Assembly (NCBI GenBank): GCA_965153355.1
Contig: OZ231126.1
Coordinates: 81,902,001-81,966,000 of the forward strand
Direction of reading: 5' to 3'
DNA from: Flaccisagitta enflata
Lineage: Eukaryota > Chaetognatha > Sagittoidea > Aphragmophora
Length of the DNA stretch: 64,000 nt
Below the pieces are notes generated by a model, which did not search any database, had not been told where the DNA came from, and saw nothing but the letters and a program-made list of their open reading frames with translations. Shown here piece by piece: positions 22,166 to 34,290 of the stretch (position 1 is its first letter; the number at the start of each line of letters is the position of its first letter). A program made the position numbers and the translations under genes.

Positions 22166-22468
22166 ATTTGGAAAAAAGTCGAAGAATACCTTCGGCTTTT
22201 TGAGACCTACGACGGAATTTGAATTTCCCTTTTTCTCATGAGGAGTTTGAAAAAGTTGATCTGCTTTTCGGGCCAAATGACACTACGCATGAAATTGATA
22301 GCTAAGAAAGAGCTAATTCTCCTCTTTCTTATGACAACAAGCAGAATTCTGTGCAATTGATAGATTGTGATTTTTTTTAGATCTTTTTTTATTTTTTCGC
22401 ATTTTTCCTTTTTTTCCTACAGATCAATATTTTCTATTGATCATAATTCTGGGCCCTATGTAACATGA

Positions 22469-22523
22469 ACAAGTAACCCGGGGTTACAACGATGCGTCCA
22501 CATGCTGGTTAGCTTGTAAATGA

Positions 22524-22612
<89 letters not shown>

Positions 22613-22775
22613 AAACATTGCATCAGCCCAGTGTCAGAAAATAAAATGATGAAATCGACTTTGGGATCGTTTGCGATCGTTTTCAACTCGAGCGTGACGG
22701 ACCAACGGACCAACCAACCAACCAACCGACGGACGGACAAAGCCTCTTATAGAGATGCGTGGACGCATCTAAAAA
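22469..22775 (+). mobile_element. HTE, GATGCG type, complete, absent from copy A
   Basis: Copy A reads TAACATGAAAAACAGTC at 281-297. Copy B has this element within the A-run. It starts ACAAGTAACCCGGGGTTAC, then GATGCGTCCACATGC. It carries a (CT)n tract at 22508-22604 and (ACCA/GGAC)n, and ends TTATAGAGATGCG-TGGA-CGCATCTAAAAA. The 5' motif GATGCGTCCA is the exact reverse complement of the hairpin arm. Confidence 0.9.
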
Positions 22776-22798
22776 CAGTCTCTCTCTCTTTCTTTCTT

Positions 22799-22861
<63 letters not shown>

Positions 22862-23530
22862 AATCGGCTATGATATACCTGATTATAAGTCATTCTAAGT
22901 CATTTTAAGTCATTTTAAGTCATTCTAAGTCATTTTAAGTCATATTAAGTTATATTAAGTCACTAAAGTCAATAAGGTCAATATGGTCACTAAAGTCATT
23001 TTAAGTCATTTTAAGTCATCTCAGTTCACCAAGAGTCATTTAAACTCAATTTAAGTCATCTTAAGCTATTTATGTCCTGCACGCGACTTATAGGTGTTGG
23101 CCTTGTTCGTAGAGCATTCTACTTGGCACCAAACGAAAGAGAATTATCAAATTTACTTAACCCTCATAGCTCATTTGCTCGACCGAGATTCCTAACTTTC
23201 TCATAAGAAAATGAAAACCATGTTTCTCTGGAATATGTCAAAAAGTCGAAGACTGACTTCTACTTTTTTTCCCGATGATGACCAGCTAAGGATGATGAGG
23301 ATGAGGATGAGGATGATGAATTAAGGATGAAGACGAGTTAAAACAAGATGAGCAATTGTGATAGACATACTTAATGACGATTATTGACGAAAGAGGTGAC
23401 TGTGACCGTCGTGCGAACGCGACATTTCACATCGATTTCTTTCTTAGCCTAAGACTTAGGACTCCATCATTACAAAATGATTATAAACTGGTCTAAAAAA
23501 ATCTTGAAAGAGTATGGGTCCGCGACTGGG

Positions 23531-24060
23531 GTCAATCAGCATTGTCAAACGGCGTTGTCAAACAGCCCTGTGAAGCGGCCCTGTCAAACGGCGTTGTCAA
23601 ACGGCGCTGTCAAACGGCGCGAGCCAAATGGCGCGAGCAACGACGCTGGTTTAAACGGCGCGGCCAAACGGCGTTGTCAAACGGTGTTGTCAAACGGCGC
23701 TTTAAAACGGCGTTGTAAACGGGTATTGTAAAGTGGCGTTGCAAAATGGCGTTGTAAAATGGCGTTGTCATACGGCGTTGTCATACGGAGTTGTCATACG
23801 GCGTTGTAAAACGGCGTTGTAAAACGGCGTTGTAAAACGGTGTTGTAAAACGGTGTTGTAACACGGCGTTGTAAAACGGCGTTATAAAACGATGTCAAAC
23901 GACATTGTCAAACGACATTGTCAAACGACATTGTCAAACGACATTGTCAAATGGCATTGTCAAACAACATTGTCAAATGGCATTGTCAAACGGCATTGTC
24001 AAACAGCATTGTCAAACGGTATTGGCAACAGCATTGTCAAACGGCATTGTCAGACAGCAT
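23531..24060 (+). repeat. 13-bp array (TTGTCAAACGGCG and variants)
   Basis: About 40 units. The first half is mainly ...CGGCG and the second half ...CGACA or ...CGGCA, so the unit changes along the array. Cargo of the surrounding HTE. Confidence 0.92.
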
Positions 24061-24079
24061 ATGTAAAGCTGTTTCACTT

Positions 24080-25060
24080 TGAGTCTATGGAGCAAGTTTA
24101 AATCAAATTGGTGGAAGACAGCCAAAATTAGGCAAGTTTTTTTCACTTTTAAGAAGGTAGGGTGGTGGAGTAATAAGCTGGTTTTGCCGGTTAGCATGCT
24201 AGAATCGTGTTAAATCACTTATAAACATCGAGTCGTTTCATTTTGAGTCTACATAGCAAGTTTAAACCAAATTGGTTGAAAATCATTTAAGTTTTGCACA
24301 TTTATCACTTCAGGGTGGTAAGCTGGCTGGCTGGTAGGCCAGTTAGCATGCTAAAATCTTTATAAATCAAATTCACATGTTAAGTCCATCCATTTAGGTA
24401 CTACATACCAAGTTTCAACCAAATCCGTTGAAAAATCCCAAAGTTATGCATGTTTTAACTATTTGGCTAGAAGGCTAGTTGGGTGGTAGGCTGGTTTGGC
24501 TGGTTAGCAAGCTAAAATCTTTACAATTCAAATACATATGTTGAGTCCTTCCATTTAAACACTACATACCAAGTTTCAACCAAATCGGTTGAAAATTGCT
24601 GAAGTTATGCACATTTTTCACTTTTAGGCTGGTAGGCTAGTTGGGCGGTAGGCTACTTTAGACAGTTAGCATGCTCAATCTTCAATTAAATACATGCAGT
24701 GAGTCCTAATGTCTTAGAACTATATAAGTTTCAGCCAAATTGGTTGAAAATGCGGAAGTTATGCACATTTTTAACTCTTAGGCTGGTAGGCTAGTTGGGT
24801 GGTAGGCTAGTTTGGCCAGTTAGCATGCTAAAACCTTTACAATTCAAATACATATGTTGAGTTCTTTCATTTAGAGACTACATACCGAGTTTCAACCAAA
24901 TCGGTTGAAAAATGCCAAAGTTATGCACGTTTTTCACTTTTAGGCTGGTAGGCTGGTTGGGCCGGTTGGGTGGGTCGGATCATAACATACGCATAGGATG
25001 TAAAGCGGCTTACCCTAGTACAACTTCCCTCCAAATATGAAGCAAATCAGTCAAGGCGTT
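24080..25060 (+). repeat. About 160-bp tandem repeat, six units
   Basis: The block AAGTTTCAACCAAATCGGTT recurs at about 24094, 24258, 24411, 24572, 24727 and 24888. Each is followed by a GGCTGGTAGGCTAGTTGGG and TTAGCATGCTAAAATC block. Units are diverged, so the array is not young. Cargo of the HTE at 23502-25173. Confidence 0.88.
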
Positions 25061-26073
25061 CAAAAGTTAGCCCATTTTTAAAAGTGTGGACAACGACGAC
25101 GACAACAACGACGACGACGACACCCACCCGCCTCGAATTATAGTCCGCGTCGGAATGGTATTCCGTCGCGGACAAAAAAGATAGCATAATCGACGGATCG
25201 ACACACCGACAGACTGACTGATCGGGACAAACAACAGTCATACAGTAAAGCGCCACTTTCGAGCGCATGCCAAGGGATTGGCCTAACTCATGCCTTATTT
25301 AGGCAGCTTCACTACAATTTTAGTGAAGCGGCCTTATTGCCAATAAAGAAGCACAGGCTGAAGAGTGATTAAAGTGGTCTCTACGCTGACTACATGCACG
25401 TGACAAAAAACAAGCAAGTGACCAATAGACCAATATATAGAGTCTGGTGTCCGCGACAAAAAAAATCAATGAAGATCGACTGAATGACAACAAGTTGAAC
25501 AACGATGAAAAGGGTGCGTTTTGGATCGTGGGTAATTGATTAGTTGTTATTGATGTGGTTAAATACGAGAAATTTCTCTCCCCATTCTGAATTCAAATGG
25601 ATCAATTGACATCAATCGTTTTAGTTTTGAATAATGACTCTCCGATAGTTGACAGTAATAATGCCCACGAGATCCGGTCACACCCACGAGCTAACACAAA
25701 ACGCATGTGCACTTTTCGCAGTTGTCAGCGATCCGGAGTAAACACCATTGAAAGCATGCAACGCTCTCATCCTTTTTTCAATAAAGGCGATGTTGTTTCA
25801 ACTTTCATATCCAAAACCTTTTTCAATATTGATACTGTTACACACGAAAAAAAAACCATAAAAAACCTATTCTAGTTGGCCCAGTTACACGAACATGCAA
25901 TCTTAACTGTTGTAGCCCAAAGGTTTTGCCATATGTAGACAGGGAAAGTGAAGAATGTCATGGGTTCGAAGCCTGCTTTTTCAGCTAGAAAAATAGGAAT
26001 CAGCTAAAGGCGGCTGCCTAAATGTTGCTGTTTGTTAATGATTTGTGTTCAGCAGCTTCGTAGACACTTTGTA

Positions 26074-26582
26074 CAGTAGATGTCGTCTATACTTGGAAAT
26101 ACGGGGGCCCTCATACCATAACTACCATTTATGCCAGTGAAATGAAACTGTATGTGTATAATGCTAATGTCCTATAGGGTTGACGATGGGGTATGGCAGC
26201 TCTGTCGAAAGAAAATTCTTTTGAATATACTAAATCATATTAGCTCCCCTCGAACAGCTGTCGGAATTGGTCTAGTGGTTAACTCACTTAACTTCAGGTT
26301 TATTGCGAGCAGTTTATTTCTTTAAAGGTTTTAGGTTCAAACCCTGGGCTGGTTTTGCAACTTAAGCAAATAAATAAAGCTGAAATTCTGCCATAAAAGT
26401 GATTGAACCTAATGTTTTATATTAAAAGTTTTTTTTGTAAGGTAAGCCAAAGGGGGATGCCATACCCCATCGTCAACCCCTTAAGGTCTATACATTACAC
26501 CAGCAAAATATCAGTCCCCTCATTGTACTGATGCTCAGGTTATGAGCTCCCCCGTATTTCCAAGTCTAGACGACATCTACTG
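26074..26582. mobile_element. TA-flanked foldback MITE, copy B
   Basis: Duplicate of 3700-4208 with the same CAGTAGATGTCGTCTA ends, TA flanks and enclosed tRNA-like segment (about 26259-26358). Confidence 0.82.
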
Positions 26583-27314
26583 TATAAAAAGTTACAAATC
26601 ATAACGCCATCAGATCAACTTCACTGACAAATATTTACATGCTGCGTCATACACTAACTCCACGCTACCAAAGGTAATAAGACAAATTTCATATAACTAG
26701 GCCAACTAGAAGTATGCTTTTCATGGTTTTACTTTTAATGTTAGAGTATCAATTATTGTGAAACATGTGCTACACGTACAAAAACGGGTGATTCTAATCA
26801 TTAAACTTTAATGTTTATTTCAGGCTTTTATAATATTGAGTTCTCGCCCCCCCCCCCGGCCGGGGTGGGGAAATCAGAGGGTTTGGTGATGGGGAAGGAA
26901 ATCAAAGAGGGAAAAAAGAGAAAAAAAGAATATTTGGGGAAAATATAATTTTTGGCATTACCAAATAAAAAAAAAAACTGATTGATAAAATATAATTTAA
27001 CACTATTTAGCCACACAATTTAACTACACTGTTTCATTGCTTTATGGGGAAGAAAATCATAGAATTTAAAACGCAATGCGACATATTGTGGGGAAGAAAT
27101 TCAAAGGCAGAGGGCGGGGAAAATCAAAAGCGACTCAATAATATACACCCCTGGTTTATTTTCCTATACTTGTATCCTACATATAACTATCCTTAGTCAT
27201 TTTATAAACCGACACACAAAGTTGTTGGCAGACAGACGTATCAGGCGTTTTCATTTTAGCACAGCGTCTGCAGACGTTTACAGATGTCTGTAGCAAAGAA
27301 TCTCACACACCAAA

Positions 27315-27529
27315 TTTTAGTTGCGTGCAGGTGACTCTATCATAGAGGGTCGGTCGGTCGGTCGGTCGCGGTCGGTCTGTCCAAAACACTTAGTTTTTGT
27401 GTGTGTGTGCGTTTTTATGGGCGTTTCACTGCATATTACTGCTCCTGCTAAAAATATTTGGTTAAAAATTTCTATCACCTCCTCTTTTCACCCACACACG
27501 TCTTGTGAAGTCGCGCATCCGGCTATGTT
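27315..27529 (-). mobile_element. HTE, minus strand, copy B
   Basis: Duplicate of 5656-5869. Read on the minus strand it ends in AACT-AAAA after a (GACC)n tract. Confidence 0.62.
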
Positions 27530-28051
27530 CTGATATGAGATGTGTCTTTCTTTCATTATTATCTGAGAGGGGGGGGGGATTTTAGTCTCGAGAAATCTTT
27601 GTTCGTTTCTTGGGTGATATTTTCCCGCGGCTTTTATTAAGGCTTTGGCTTCAACCATCAGGCATATTTCGTTGGCGCCCATGAAAATTCAAAATGAATT
27701 TCGCATTCAAAAAAATGATGGAAAAGCAAAACACAAAAACACGCGTAAACAAAAAGTTTTTTCTTGAATATGTAGCTCTTTACAGATTCCTGCAACCACC
27801 ATGCGATTTTGAGTTGCGTGTAAGCGACTCAATAATCCGCTATGTTGGTTGGTTTGCCACTGACCTTGCCTAAACATCTTCATCATGACCACTACCCACC
27901 AGCATGCCACTGATAGGGCCACTTATAGAACTGATTAGTCGCATGCACAAGATCTAATTGACACGGTGGTTACATTCGTCCTTTTGTCACTCCGTTATAT
28001 CGTTATATCGTCAACGGTCGATTTCCACTTCGCTGCCCTGACATGAGTGCC

Positions 28052-28138
28052 ATCTGCTAAATCTGCTAAATCTGCTAAATCTGCTAAATCTGCCAAATCT
28101 GCTAAATATGCTAAATTTGCTAAATCTGCTAAATCTGG
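28052..28138 (+). repeat. 9-bp array (CTAAATCTG)
   Basis: About ten units. Copy A has roughly four at 6380-6417, so the array length differs between copies. Confidence 0.88.
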
Positions 28139-28642
28139 GCAAGATGCACGACTCTCTAGTCAAGTACAGGTAGGTAGGGACAGTAGACACTAATAATCGA
28201 CTTAGATACCAATGGATGGATGGACGGACTGACAAACTGATCGACGGGCGGACCAACGCTGAAACGTGTAGAGTCACGTACACGTGCGTACATAAAATTG
28301 AATAATTCTTCTTGATTGAATGATATATTGTAGGATTGATTCATCATCTCACTACTTTGTAAATATCCATATTGTATCTTAAGATTAAATCTAATATCAT
28401 GCTGTACTGCTGTAGGCAAGAGCAATCTAACCGGGGATTCATGCAGCTTTAAACGCACCACTTGAATCGTTGATCTTGAAAATAAGTGGAGCAAAAAGGC
28501 AGAGTAGGCATATAATTTGTTGCAAACACCCATATTCTTTAAAGACCGATTTGCAGCCTTCAAAGGTATTTACCTTCTAAGCTGACCTTGAGAGTCACTT
28601 TGCCCTTCATTTAGATAGCGATCCTACGCTCAGACTGAAGAC

Positions 28643-29110
<468 letters not shown>

Positions 29111-29156
29111 ACTGCCCATGTTTCCGTTTGTCTGTGTGTCTGTCTGTCTATCTGTG

Positions 29157-29206
<50 letters not shown>

Positions 29207-29459
29207 ACAGGCAAGAATCAAGATTGTTTTTGAGCTTGTTAATTGATTTCCGCTGCACATTTGAAATACATTTAAAATTTTGCTTACAAACTGGAAGCAA
29301 AAACGTTTTTCCTTTTAGCCAATGTATATATGTACAAATTAAAAAGATTTAAAATATGGAAATGATTTTTTAAAGATTTTCTTACGGGTGTTAATTACCC
29401 CTAATGGCGACTGTCGCCTTGAGGAAAAAAGTCATAAGCATTGGTCACTTTTCCCAAAG

Positions 29460-29669
29460 TTTTTAGTCGCGTGCTACGCAACTCTACACCTCGCTTTGTC
29501 GGTCTGTCTGTCAGTCTGTCCATCTGTCAGTCTGTCGGTCCGTCACACTTTACTTTTTTGGCATTTAGGGGTTTTGGCCTTATTGCTCCTGCCCAAATGT
29601 TCCACTGACCTCAATTATGGCCCCTGCCCACCCGCACGAGATTGGGGTAGCCGTGTATCCAGCCTTGTT
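29460..29669 (-). mobile_element. HTE, GTCGCG type, minus strand
   Basis: The plus strand starts TTTTTAGTCGCGTGCTACGC and has a (GTCT)n-like tract. It ends GGGTAGCCGTGTATCCAGCC, TTGTT, the reverse complement of the AACAAGGCCGGATACACGGC start. The middle block TTATTGCTCCTGCCCAAATG is shared with 49864-50051 and, inverted, 53196-53385. Confidence 0.78.
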
Positions 29670-29744
29670 GTATTCAGTCACTGCAAATCTCTTTATTTGT
29701 TAGATCAAATCAAGAGCAATTGTATTTACTGATTGTACTGAAAA

Positions 29745-30180
29745 TTAGAGAAAAATAGGACTGAACCAAATGAGCTAGATGAGCTAAAATGACAACCAGC
29801 TAAGCTCACTGACATGTTTTCTTGAATTTGCATGCTCGCATCAAAAAATTCATTTATTTATCCCATTAAAAATCAGAAAAAAAAGATGGAGCTAAATGAG
29901 CTAAGTAAGCTAGAATACTTAAAAACATCCTCAAAGATGAGCAGCTATGCTCACTGACATGTTTTTTTGTATCTGCTTGCTTCAACATGTATCAAAATAT
30001 TACTTCATTTACTTCATTTATCTCATTTGAAATCAGAAAAAAAGACTGAGCTAAATGAGCTAAATGAGCTAAATGAGCTACAATGCTCAAAAACACCCTC
30101 ACAGATGCGCAGCTATGCTCATAAACATGTTTTCATGTATTTGCATGCTTAAACAAACATAGTTACACTCATTTATTGAT
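29745..30180 (+). repeat. About 135-bp tandem repeat with GAGCTAAAT units
   Basis: Three diverged units, each with AAATCAGAAAAAAAGA, one to four GAGCTAAAT 9-mers and a CTCACTGACATGTTTT block. A related single copy is at about 48520-48640 in opposite orientation. Confidence 0.75.
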
Positions 30181-31137
30181 CCTACATAAAATCACAAAAA
30201 AATGGAATAGATTCAATTTTAATTTTTCAAAAATAAATGTTTAAAAAATCATAACATAAAAGATATTTGTCATAGGATATGCTGCAGAATTGTATCGAAT
30301 TTTTTATTCATGCGCTTTTGTGTCAATTTTTTCTAGTTTCTGATGAACATTCTTTCAAATGCAACAAATGGTTATTGTCAGCAAGCAAATAGTATGAACA
30401 GCAAACAAATAGCCAAATTTATTGTCACTGGAACGATCGTAATTATCCTCTGGAACACAATTTTGAGCAAACATTTGTAACATAAAATGTGACAACTCTA
30501 TCTTGAAAATAACAATTCTGTGAAATGGGTCAAAAATTTGCATTTTCTAAAACATGCTACTTTAGATATACTGATTTACAAGAGTTGCACGTTCTTTGCT
30601 TTTGTAGTTTTTTGATACCCATACAAATTTGTTATTTTCAGTGGACACAAGTTAGGTGACAAAATAGAAGTATTCTGATCTCAATATCTCTTATTTTCAA
30701 AAGAATGTCAAACTTAAACAAATGCAGATAAAGACTTGCAGATATCACCAATGGCTAGATCAAGGGACATATTTCTTTTTTCTTATCAATTTTCAATGGA
30801 TAACTGTAAGTTGAGTTAAGTAGGCCCTTATCAAAAATTTTAGAAAAAAAACAGCAATCAAGAAAAATTTCTAACTTATGCATAAATAAGAAATTCCGCC
30901 CAAAATTATTCTGTGTCATAGAGCACTCTGCTTGGCGCCAAATAAAAGAGAATTATCAAATTTACCTACCCTATCAATTTCATTGGAGGCCTCATTCGCT
31001 CGATCGAGAGCCAAAACTTCCTAATAAGAAAATGAAAACCATGTTTCTCTCAAATATGTCAAAAAGTCAAAGACTGACTTTTTTCCCAATAATGTTGTTT
31101 GATTGTAGAGTTTAACTAGTCATCCAAGGATCGTACA

Positions 31138-31605
31138 TGGTCAGCGGTACCCGATGCCCTGCTTGGAGTGATCAAGTGAAGTAGTGGAGTGAGAGCAGGG
31201 CAGCGGCCCCAAAGGGCCAATGTCCTGTAGGACACAGGGGTGAATTTTGAGACGTCCTGACACGGATTAAAGTTGGGATGGCAGAATTTAGAGATTTTAG
31301 GTTTGGGGGGCAAGCTTGAGGCCTAGAGGACAAATTTGAGGCCTGAAGAGTTGATTTGAGGCCTGGAGGGCGGATTTGAGGTCTGGAGGTTTTTTGAGGT
31401 CTTGAGGGCAGATATGAGGTCTGGAAGGCTGATTTGAGCTCTTGAGGGCTAAATTCAGGCCTGAGACTGCAGACTTGAGGCTCCCATGGCCAAGGGGAGG
31501 TTGGATGGAAGGATGGAAGGACGGACAGATGGACGGACGGACGGACGGACGTCTTAAAATTCCCCCCTGTGTCCTACAGGACATCGGCCCTTTGGGGCCG
31601 CTGCC
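31138..31605. repeat. GC-rich foldback module 1, copy B (complete left end)
   Basis: It starts GGTCAGCGGTACCCGATGCC, then a GCCCTGC...GCAGGGC stem, CAGCGGCCCCAAAGGGCC and CTGTAGGACACAGGGG. The cargo is the 20-21 bp GATTTGAGGCCTGGAGGGC minisatellite and (GGAC)n. The inverse arm ends GGGGCCGCTGCCC. Confidence 0.78.
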
Positions 31606-31611
31606 CAAAAA

Positions 31612-32287
31612 GGATTACAGGCCTTTTCTTCATTTTTATGCCCTTCTCTTCATTTTACGCCTTTTACTTTATTTTACGCCCTACTCTTCCTTTTACACCC
31701 TTCTTTTCATTTTACGCTCTTTTCTTCAGTTTATGCCCCTCTCTTCCTTTTACGCCCTTCTCTTTATTTTACGCCCTTCTCTTCCTTTTACACCCTTCTC
31801 TTCGTTTTACGCCCTTCTCTTCATTTTAGGCCCTTCTCTTCATTTTACGCCCTTTTCTTCATTTTACGCCCATCTCTCCATTTTACGCCCTTCTCTTCAT
31901 TTTACGCCCTTCTCTACATTTTACACCCTTCTCTTCATATTACGCCCTTCTCTACATTCTGCACCCTTTTCTTCGTATTACGCCCTTTTCTTCATTTTCA
32001 CCCATCTCTTCATTTTACGCCCCTCTCTTCCTTTTACACCCTTTTCTTCATTTTTAGCCCTTCTCTTCATTTTATGCCCTTGTCTTCATTTCACGCCCTT
32101 GTCTTCATTTTACACCCTTCTCTTCATTTTACGCCCTTCTCTTCATTTTACACCCTTCTCTTCATTTTACGCCCTTCTCTTCATTTTACGCCCTTCTCTT
32201 CATTTTACGCCCTTCTCTTCATTTTACGCCCTTCTCTTCATTTTACGCCCTTCTCTTCATTTTACGCCCTTCTCTTCATTTTACACC
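31612..32287 (+). repeat. 20-bp TTTTACGCCCTTCTCTTCAT array, copy B
   Basis: About 33 units. The last third is almost perfect, the rest degenerate. Directly follows the foldback module. Confidence 0.95.
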
Positions 32288-32809
32288 CTCCGCGGTGACG
32301 CAAAGTCATTAAATTGAGGATCCGCCCACTTCTAAATTGAGATGGCCGCACAAGAATGAAGACGAAGAAAACGTGAAGCATATTGGATGATGATGATGAT
32401 GATGATGAGTGACGTGGATTGGGGGAATAAGTGACGTGAAAGTTGAGTGAAGTACCGGAAGATCACTGATGTACAGGGAGATAATTGTCGTTAAGAAGGA
32501 TGAGTGAAAAGAAAGAGAATGACTGGCGTAGGGGGAATGGGTGGCGTGGAGGAGGATTAGTGACATGAAGGGGTAACATAAGCGTGGAGAAGGATGGTTG
32601 ATGTGCAGGGGAATGATGGGCAAGGAGGAAGATGGGTGGCGTGGAGGAAGAGATGCAAGATGAGTGCCACTAAATTGACGTGGAGGAGGATGTCTGGCGC
32701 GGAGGGGAAGAAGTGGCGTGAAGAAAGATGAGGGCCGGAAGTCCGCGTTTTTACAACAACACGATCGACGGACGGACAAAGTCTTTCATGGAGTTGCGGG
32801 TCAGCTTCT

Positions 32810-33145
32810 AACAAGCCCAACAGGCCAACAGTCGCGTGTAACAAAAACACACAGAACGGCATACATGCGAACTCCTTACTGCTTTCCCTCCTTCCTCCCT
32901 TCTTTCCTCCCTTCCTCCCTTTCTTCCTTCCTCCCTTCCTCTCTTCCTTCCTTCCATCCTTCCTTCCTTTCTGCCTTCCTTTCTTGCTCCCTTACTTGCT
33001 TCCTTTTGAAACAACCCATTTTAACTTAAAATACCCAAATGAGTCCAAATTGTGAAAATGTCAGGGACAGACGGACTGACGGACAGACGGACAGACGGAC
33101 CGACCGGCAGAACAACGTGTCAAGTCGCGTGCAAGCGACTGAAAA
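32810..33145 (+). mobile_element. HTE, GTCGCG type, copy B
   Basis: Duplicate of 12305-12659 with a shorter (CCTT)n tract (32885-33000) and a longer (GGAC)n. Confidence 0.72.
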
Positions 33146-33244
33146 GGGAGATCAAAGAAGGATGGAAAGCGAAAGAAACGAGCCAAACGTAAAGCCAAAG
33201 CACAGAAACGAATTGAAACCAAGCAGAGAGCAGAGGGCAAGAAG

Positions 33245-33427
33245 AACAAGGCCGGATACACAGCTACCCTAGTCGCGTGTAGTGCTTGAGAAGGTTACCA
33301 GGGCATCTGATCAGGCGCCATATGCTCAAAAAGCTCAAAAACGCCGAAAGTGTATAATGGGGCCGACCAACCGACCGACCAACCGACCAACCAACATAGT
33401 GGGGTGTAGTGTCGCGTAGCACAGTCG
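33245..33427 (+). mobile_element. HTE, GTCGCG type, copy B, without nested module
   Basis: AACAAGGCCGGATACACAGC, then AGTCGCGTG, a (GACC)n tract, ACATAGTGGGGTGTAGTG and a decayed hairpin. It shows the ancestral state of 12760-13497. Confidence 0.72.
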
Positions 33428-33575
33428 AATTTCCAGATGCTCACTTTTTAGATGCGTCACCGCATCTCTATAAGAGGGTATGTCCGTCCGTCTGTCTGTC
33501 CGTCCGTCCATCTGTCCGACTGTTCGTCGGTCCGTCCGTCCGTCCGTCCGTCCGTCCGTCCGTCCGTCCGTCCGT

Positions 33576-33932
33576 AGTGGAATGTAGGTATATGAGACTT
33601 GCAACTGCAATTTGCGCGTGTTTAAGAAATGCGAATTCCTAAAAGAAATTGTCAGCATTCTTTCATTTGTACCTGTAAAAAGGCGAGATATTTACAAATT
33701 TGGGCAAAATCAAGGTGAAAAGAGGTCACGTTATGCTCAAGTTCACATTCTTTGTAATCACGTGTTTCTCTCCTATAAATACTGCTTCCATTTGAATTTC
33801 TTTAATCATTGCGTTCGAAATTTCATTGAATGAATAGAACTTTACTGTATTCTTCCTTCCTGCCTTCTTCTCATTGAAACGCCGTTATCTCAAAGAAAAG
33901 ACACATCGATATTCTCTCTTCCACTCTCCACT
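33576..33932 (+). repeat. 5' LTR
   Basis: Direct repeat unit starting AGTGGAATGTAGGTATATG. It contains a TATAAATA-like box near 33774 and ends CTCTCCACT. Confidence 0.8.
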
Positions 33933-34290
33933 GGTGACAGTCTCCGGATTCTCCCATTGCATCATCCTCAACCCATCTCATCTCATCTCATCTAAGTATC
34001 TTCTTCTTTCCTCATCTTGTCTCACCGACACGTCTTTGACTCAAATTCGAGTCATCTCGCACAATTGTCTCGCGTCATTTCGTCTCCGACTTTTCTCAGC
34101 CTACCACTCGCATTTTCATGCGTCTTTTTCTCTTGATTATGACACTTGTTTTTGTCTCATCGTCGCCTTACCCTTTGTCAGTTTCGTCTGTTCATCCTTC
34201 TCCCTCAGAAGCAATTGCGCGCATTTTTTCGCCCGGCGACGTATTGCGGTAAAAAACAACGTCTGATAGCGTGTATTTCGAAAAAAAACT

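Larger units (their letters stand above)
23502..25173 (+). mobile_element. Large HTE, GTCCGCG type, carrying two tandem arrays, absent from copy A
   Basis: Copy A has the A-run site at about 980-987. The element starts TCTTGAAAGAGTATGGGTCC, with the motif GTCCGCGAC at 23518-23526. It ends TAGTCCGCGTCGGAATGG, TATTCCGTCGCGGAC and AAAAAA. GTCGCGGAC is the exact reverse complement of GTCCGCGAC. The body holds a 13-bp array and a 160-bp array plus a (GAC)n stretch. No protein is recognised. Confidence 0.82.
29290..31137. repeat. Copy B-specific 1.85-kb segment
   Basis: Copy A passes from the sequence matching 29289 directly to that matching about 31148, with the start of its foldback module missing. 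It may therefore be a deletion in A rather than an insertion in B. It contains an HTE (29460-29669), a tandem repeat (29745-30180) and the dispersed repeat at 30916-31090. The 30180-30900 part is AT-rich with nothing recognised. Confidence 0.6.

Noticed and set aside
23531-24060. Regular short repeats resembling a CRISPR array
   Set aside because: The 13-bp units are head to tail with no spacers, and the context is eukaryotic.
31442-32317. 291-codon ORF with FTPFSSFYALLFILRPSLH repeats
   Set aside because: It translates the 20-bp array, which returns to frame every 60 bp. All frames give similar ORFs.
33612-33833. 73-codon ORF repeated at 37311-37532
   Set aside because: It lies inside the LTRs; being present twice reflects the direct repeat, not a gene pair.
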